Shown: piece by piece, positions 53,585 to 55,682 of the stretch
Layout of the letters: each line of letters begins with the position of its first letter
How positions within the stretch are numbered: the first letter of the stretch is position 1
Source of the DNA: an uncultured Sutterella sp.
Lineage (GTDB): Bacteria > Pseudomonadota > Gammaproteobacteria > Burkholderiales > Burkholderiaceae_F
Assembly: GCA_900544255.1 (NCBI GenBank)
Contig: UQUM01000013.1
Span: 1-55,682, forward strand
Reading direction: 5' to 3'
DNA: 55,682 bases
The notes under the pieces: generated by a model
What the model was told of the DNA's origin: nothing
The model's database searches: none
Seen by the model: the letters and a program-made list of their open reading frames with translations, nothing else
Made by a program: the position numbers and the translations under genes

Positions 53585-53901
53585 GAAATTAAATTTTGAA
53601 TTAGAGTGTTGATTAAGTTCGGGGCGTGAGTGTAGCAGATTTCCGGGAGATAAAAACGGGACGGAAGAGGTAGGTGTTTCTACTGATGGTTCGGATAAAA
53701 GTAATGATTGAGAATGTTCGGAGTAAAGAAATTACGGCATTTAAAAGAATAAATAAATGAAATAGAAATTGATTGGCGAGTCTTGATGATAGTAAATTCA
53801 ACGACTCAATGAAGGTTGTTTAATAAATTGCAATTGATCGTATAATAACGAGCGTGTCTTTCCCCATATTGGCGAAAGAAAATTTCAGAAAGGTAAAAAT
53901 A
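53585..53901. other. AT-rich intergenic region between the MATE gene and the hns-like gene
   Basis: About 317 bases, clearly more AT-rich than the genes around, hold both divergent promoters. No gene is convincing; the frame at 53613-53801 on the minus strand has a hydrophobic, AT-driven composition and no homology I recognise. Confidence 0.55.
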
Positions 53902-54219
53902 ATGGATACGAATTTTTTTGAACGCTTGGAAGCGTTGAATGCCAAAAAGGCAGAATTGCAGAAAGAATACGACGCCATTCGTGCCGATGCGCTGGAAGTG
54001 GCTCGTAATTTGACGAAGCAGTTTGCGTTGTCGGCTGCCGAAGTCGGTTGCGGTGCGGCGGCGATCGAAACCCCCAAGACCCGTAAGCCTGTGGAACCTA
54101 AGTATCAGAATCCCGCGGGGGAAGAAACCTGGACGGGGCGCGGCGTGAAGCCCGTGTGGTTCAAGCAGGCGCTTGAAGCCGGTATTACGGCTGAAGAAAT
54201 GCTCATCAAGAAGGCTTAA
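53902..54219 (+). CDS. H-NS family nucleoid protein (short form)
   Basis: The 105-residue protein has an N-terminal coiled oligomerisation helix (LEALNAKKAELQKEYDAIRA) and a C-terminal H-NS DNA-binding motif, KYQNPAGEETWTGRGVKPVW, whose TWTGRG matches the minor-groove hook (T-W-x-G-R-G). The short-form size is common in betaproteobacteria. It likely silences AT-rich DNA. The ATG at 53902 is chosen over an upstream GTG because AAAGG lies upstream. A strong terminator follows. Confidence 0.9.
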   Translation: MDTNFFERLEALNAKKAELQKEYDAIRADALEVARNLTKQFALSAAEVGCGAAAIETPKTRKPVEPKYQNPAGEETWTGRGVKPVWFKQALEAGITAEEMLIKKA

Positions 54220-54240
54220 GGTCGGGTTGATGACGTCGGG

Positions 54241-54265
54241 GGCAGCTTTCGGGCTGCCTTTTTTT
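54241..54265 (+). terminator. Rho-independent terminator of the hns-like gene
   Basis: GGCAGC (54241-54246) and GCTGCC (54253-54258) form a stem with a 6-base loop followed by seven T residues. Confidence 0.9.
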
Positions 54266-54398
54266 ATGGGTTATCGATAAACGTTAAAGCCGTAGTTTCA
54301 TTGCTTGGAAAATCGTGTTTTGGTGCCGGCAGAAGAATGAGAGGAAAAAATCGAGGCGTATTTATGATCCTTTGTCATCAGGGATTCGGTCGAAACAA

Positions 54399-54551
54399 AT
54401 GAGTTCAAAGAGTTATGGAACAGTTTATTGGGGGATAAAGACAACCGAAGGTAAGGTAAGACTTCTGTTTGTCACAAAAATTTTCGAATTCAGTCAAAAC
54501 GATATTTTTTCTGAAATGAAAATCATGGATGATTTTTTCTTTTGCGAGTAA
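54399..54551 (+). CDS. possible small hypothetical protein
   Basis: This 50-residue frame begins MSSKSYGTVYWGIKTTEGK and ends with MKIMDDFFFCE. The composition looks protein-like but is AT-rich, and there is no clear ribosome site or family. The frame opens upstream to 54315. It lies between the hns-like gene and a decayed ATPase copy. Confidence 0.3.
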   Translation: MSSKSYGTVYWGIKTTEGKVRLLFVTKIFEFSQNDIFSEMKIMDDFFFCE

Positions 54552-54737
54552 ATTCAGTGTGTTGTTGGTGGAGTAAGTAACTCCTGACTAAAGGTATAAC
54601 TTGCTTACGAGGTCAGAGTCATTTTTAGGCGTAATAGGTTCGGTTGTGCGACTGTTGCTATTGTCCGACGGCAGCAGTTCAAGGAAACTGCTGAATAGTT
54701 TTTCCAAGTCCGAGAGTGATTCGTTGGGATCAGCAGC

Positions 54738-55552
54738 TTTGGGCGCGGCCTTGATGCCGAGGCTGTGAAGCACGTTTATAACCCGTGGTCTGTGCTGCGT
54801 TTTTTGGATCGGACTAAGGCCGGTTTTGCCAGCTATTGTCAAGGATCATTCGCTACGGAATCCGGTGGAGTTTCAGCAGTTGAAGCGCCGTAGTAAAGCC
54901 GCCCTTCAGACATCGGTAGACGAAGATGAGATTTCCGGCGTAGCGCTGCTCACGCAGACGGGGTACCTGACGATCAAAGACGTTCGTTACGGGAATTATT
55001 ACGTGGGGTACCCCAACTCAGAGGTGGCGGCGACGTTGGGGGATATCTACAGCGAGAAATTGCTGGCCGGTCAATCTTTGAATGGGATCGGTGCTGGAAA
55101 TATGGCGGCGGTGCTTGCTGAAGGCAACCCCGACACGGCGATGAAAGTTTTCAACCGCATGTTCTTGGCGCTGGACTATCAGCGCTACCCGGCGCGCGAC
55201 GAATTTGCCTGCCGAGGGTTCCTGCAGGCCATGTTGATGGGGGCAAGGCTTTATTCTCAGATTGAAGTCCTCAATGCATTCGGGCGCTTTGACTTGGAAG
55301 TCGATGCAGGAAAGACACACTGGGTGTTTGAGCTCAAATACCTTTCCCGGAAGGAAAGAGAAAGCGGCGGAACGCCTTTAGGTGGAAGCCTCTGAGCAGA
55401 TCAAAAATCTGCATTATGGTGAGCAGTCTTCTGCTGATAAAGCGGAACTCATGAGAGTGGTAGCGTTTTTTTTTCTGAAGAAAAACGAAGTTTCGTTCGT
55501 TGGCAGAGTGCGGAACGGACGCAAAGTAGGCGTCCTTCGAGCATGCTCTTAA
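54738..55552 (+). pseudogene. decayed AAA-ATPase-like / PD-(D/E)XK nuclease gene, multiple frameshifts
   Basis: Three consecutive pieces of one protein lie in different frames. The first (about 54738-54890) reads FGRGLDAEAVKHVYNPWSVL, then FASYCQGSFATESGG, the end of the ATPase domain. The second (about 54910-55395) reads TQTGYLTIKDVRYGNYYVGY, MVFN-type helices, and the nuclease signature FGRFDLEVDAG then WVFELKYL. The third (about 55380-55552) reads EASEQIKNLHYGEQ and ends VLRACS. The ATPase half with its Walker motifs is missing. The family is the same as at 512-2237 but the copies are divergent. Confidence 0.8.
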
Positions 55553-55611
55553 GGCAATATTGGCTATTCTGAAAGCGGAAAATGCCGTCGGTCGGCAAAA
55601 AAATGCCGGGG

Positions 55612-55682
55612 CACCCCCCACCGAGGGGGGGGGGAGGGGAGGCGGGGGGGGGAAGCAGGAGGGGAGAGAGGGGGAGGGGGAG
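55612..55682. other. low-complexity G/A tail at the contig end
   Basis: The last ~70 bases are long G runs with scattered A and almost no C or T, unlike anything else in the window. This is typical of sequencing or assembly error at a contig end. Confidence 0.75.

Noticed and set aside
54588..54842. 84-residue minus-strand frame
   Set aside because: It runs antisense to the decayed ATPase remnant for part of its length and matches no family I know.
55612..55682. G-quadruplex element
   Set aside because: Position at the very contig end and extreme composition fit a sequencing artefact better.

Overview
The window looks like chromosomal DNA from a betaproteobacterium of the Burkholderiales, most likely the gut family Sutterellaceae (inference). 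The core genes are proteobacterial: a dxr-rseP-bamA-ompH-lpxD-fabZ-lpxA-lpxB envelope block, parE/parC, orn, a 328-residue malate dehydrogenase and a short H-NS-like protein. Gram-negative gut traits are also present: a type V autotransporter, a TRAP transporter, and AAA-ATPase/PD-(D/E)XK genes of the kind that litter gut genomes. The final ~70 bases are almost pure G/A and look like a damaged contig end.

Layout. 0-2.3 kb is accessory: a truncated IS200/IS605 tnpB and a frameshifted AAA-ATPase/nuclease gene. 2.3-5.2 kb (minus strand) is a lysine-riboswitch operon holding an NhaC-superfamily carrier (a probable lysine transporter, LysW-like) and an M20 peptidase. 5.3-8.3 kb holds rsgA, an M48-fold protein without its zinc motif, and divergent orn. 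8.4-17.5 kb is parE-rmuC-parC, an orphan NarX-like kinase and a membrane metallophosphoesterase. 17.6-27.4 kb is the isoprenoid/outer-membrane block; it is interrupted between lpxD and fabZ by ~500 bases with DnaA-box-like sites. 27.4-33.7 kb has moaA, mdh, and the divergent ppsR/ppsA pair with a multi-hairpin ppsA leader. 33.7-38.5 kb has an exported TenA-like protein with a transporter, a two-gene Dba/DsbI-type thiol-oxidase operon and an acidic ankyrin protein. 38.5-46.2 kb is accessory: a broken cyclophilin-like gene, an amidohydrolase, a protein with five HTH-like units, a YczE-like membrane protein, and an autotransporter switched out of frame by a G10 tract. 46.3-54.2 kb has gltS, a TRAP carrier (P-M-Q order), a DUF4143 ATPase gene carrying two in-frame stops behind three direct repeats, a MATE exporter and an hns-like gene. 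The right end has a decayed AAA-ATPase/nuclease copy.

How the genes work together. The core blocks serve chromosome decatenation (ParC/ParE), isoprenoid and lipid A synthesis (Dxr, LpxD/A/B, FabZ), outer-membrane assembly (BamA, Skp-like OmpH, RseP) and gluconeogenic carbon flow (PpsA/PpsR, Mdh). Nutrition appears to rest on amino and organic acids: lysine, glutamate and TRAP substrates. The most informative non-coding signals are the lysine riboswitch, the G10 contingency tract, the repeat array before the DUF4143 ATPase and the ppsA leader. No rRNA, tRNA or CRISPR array was seen.
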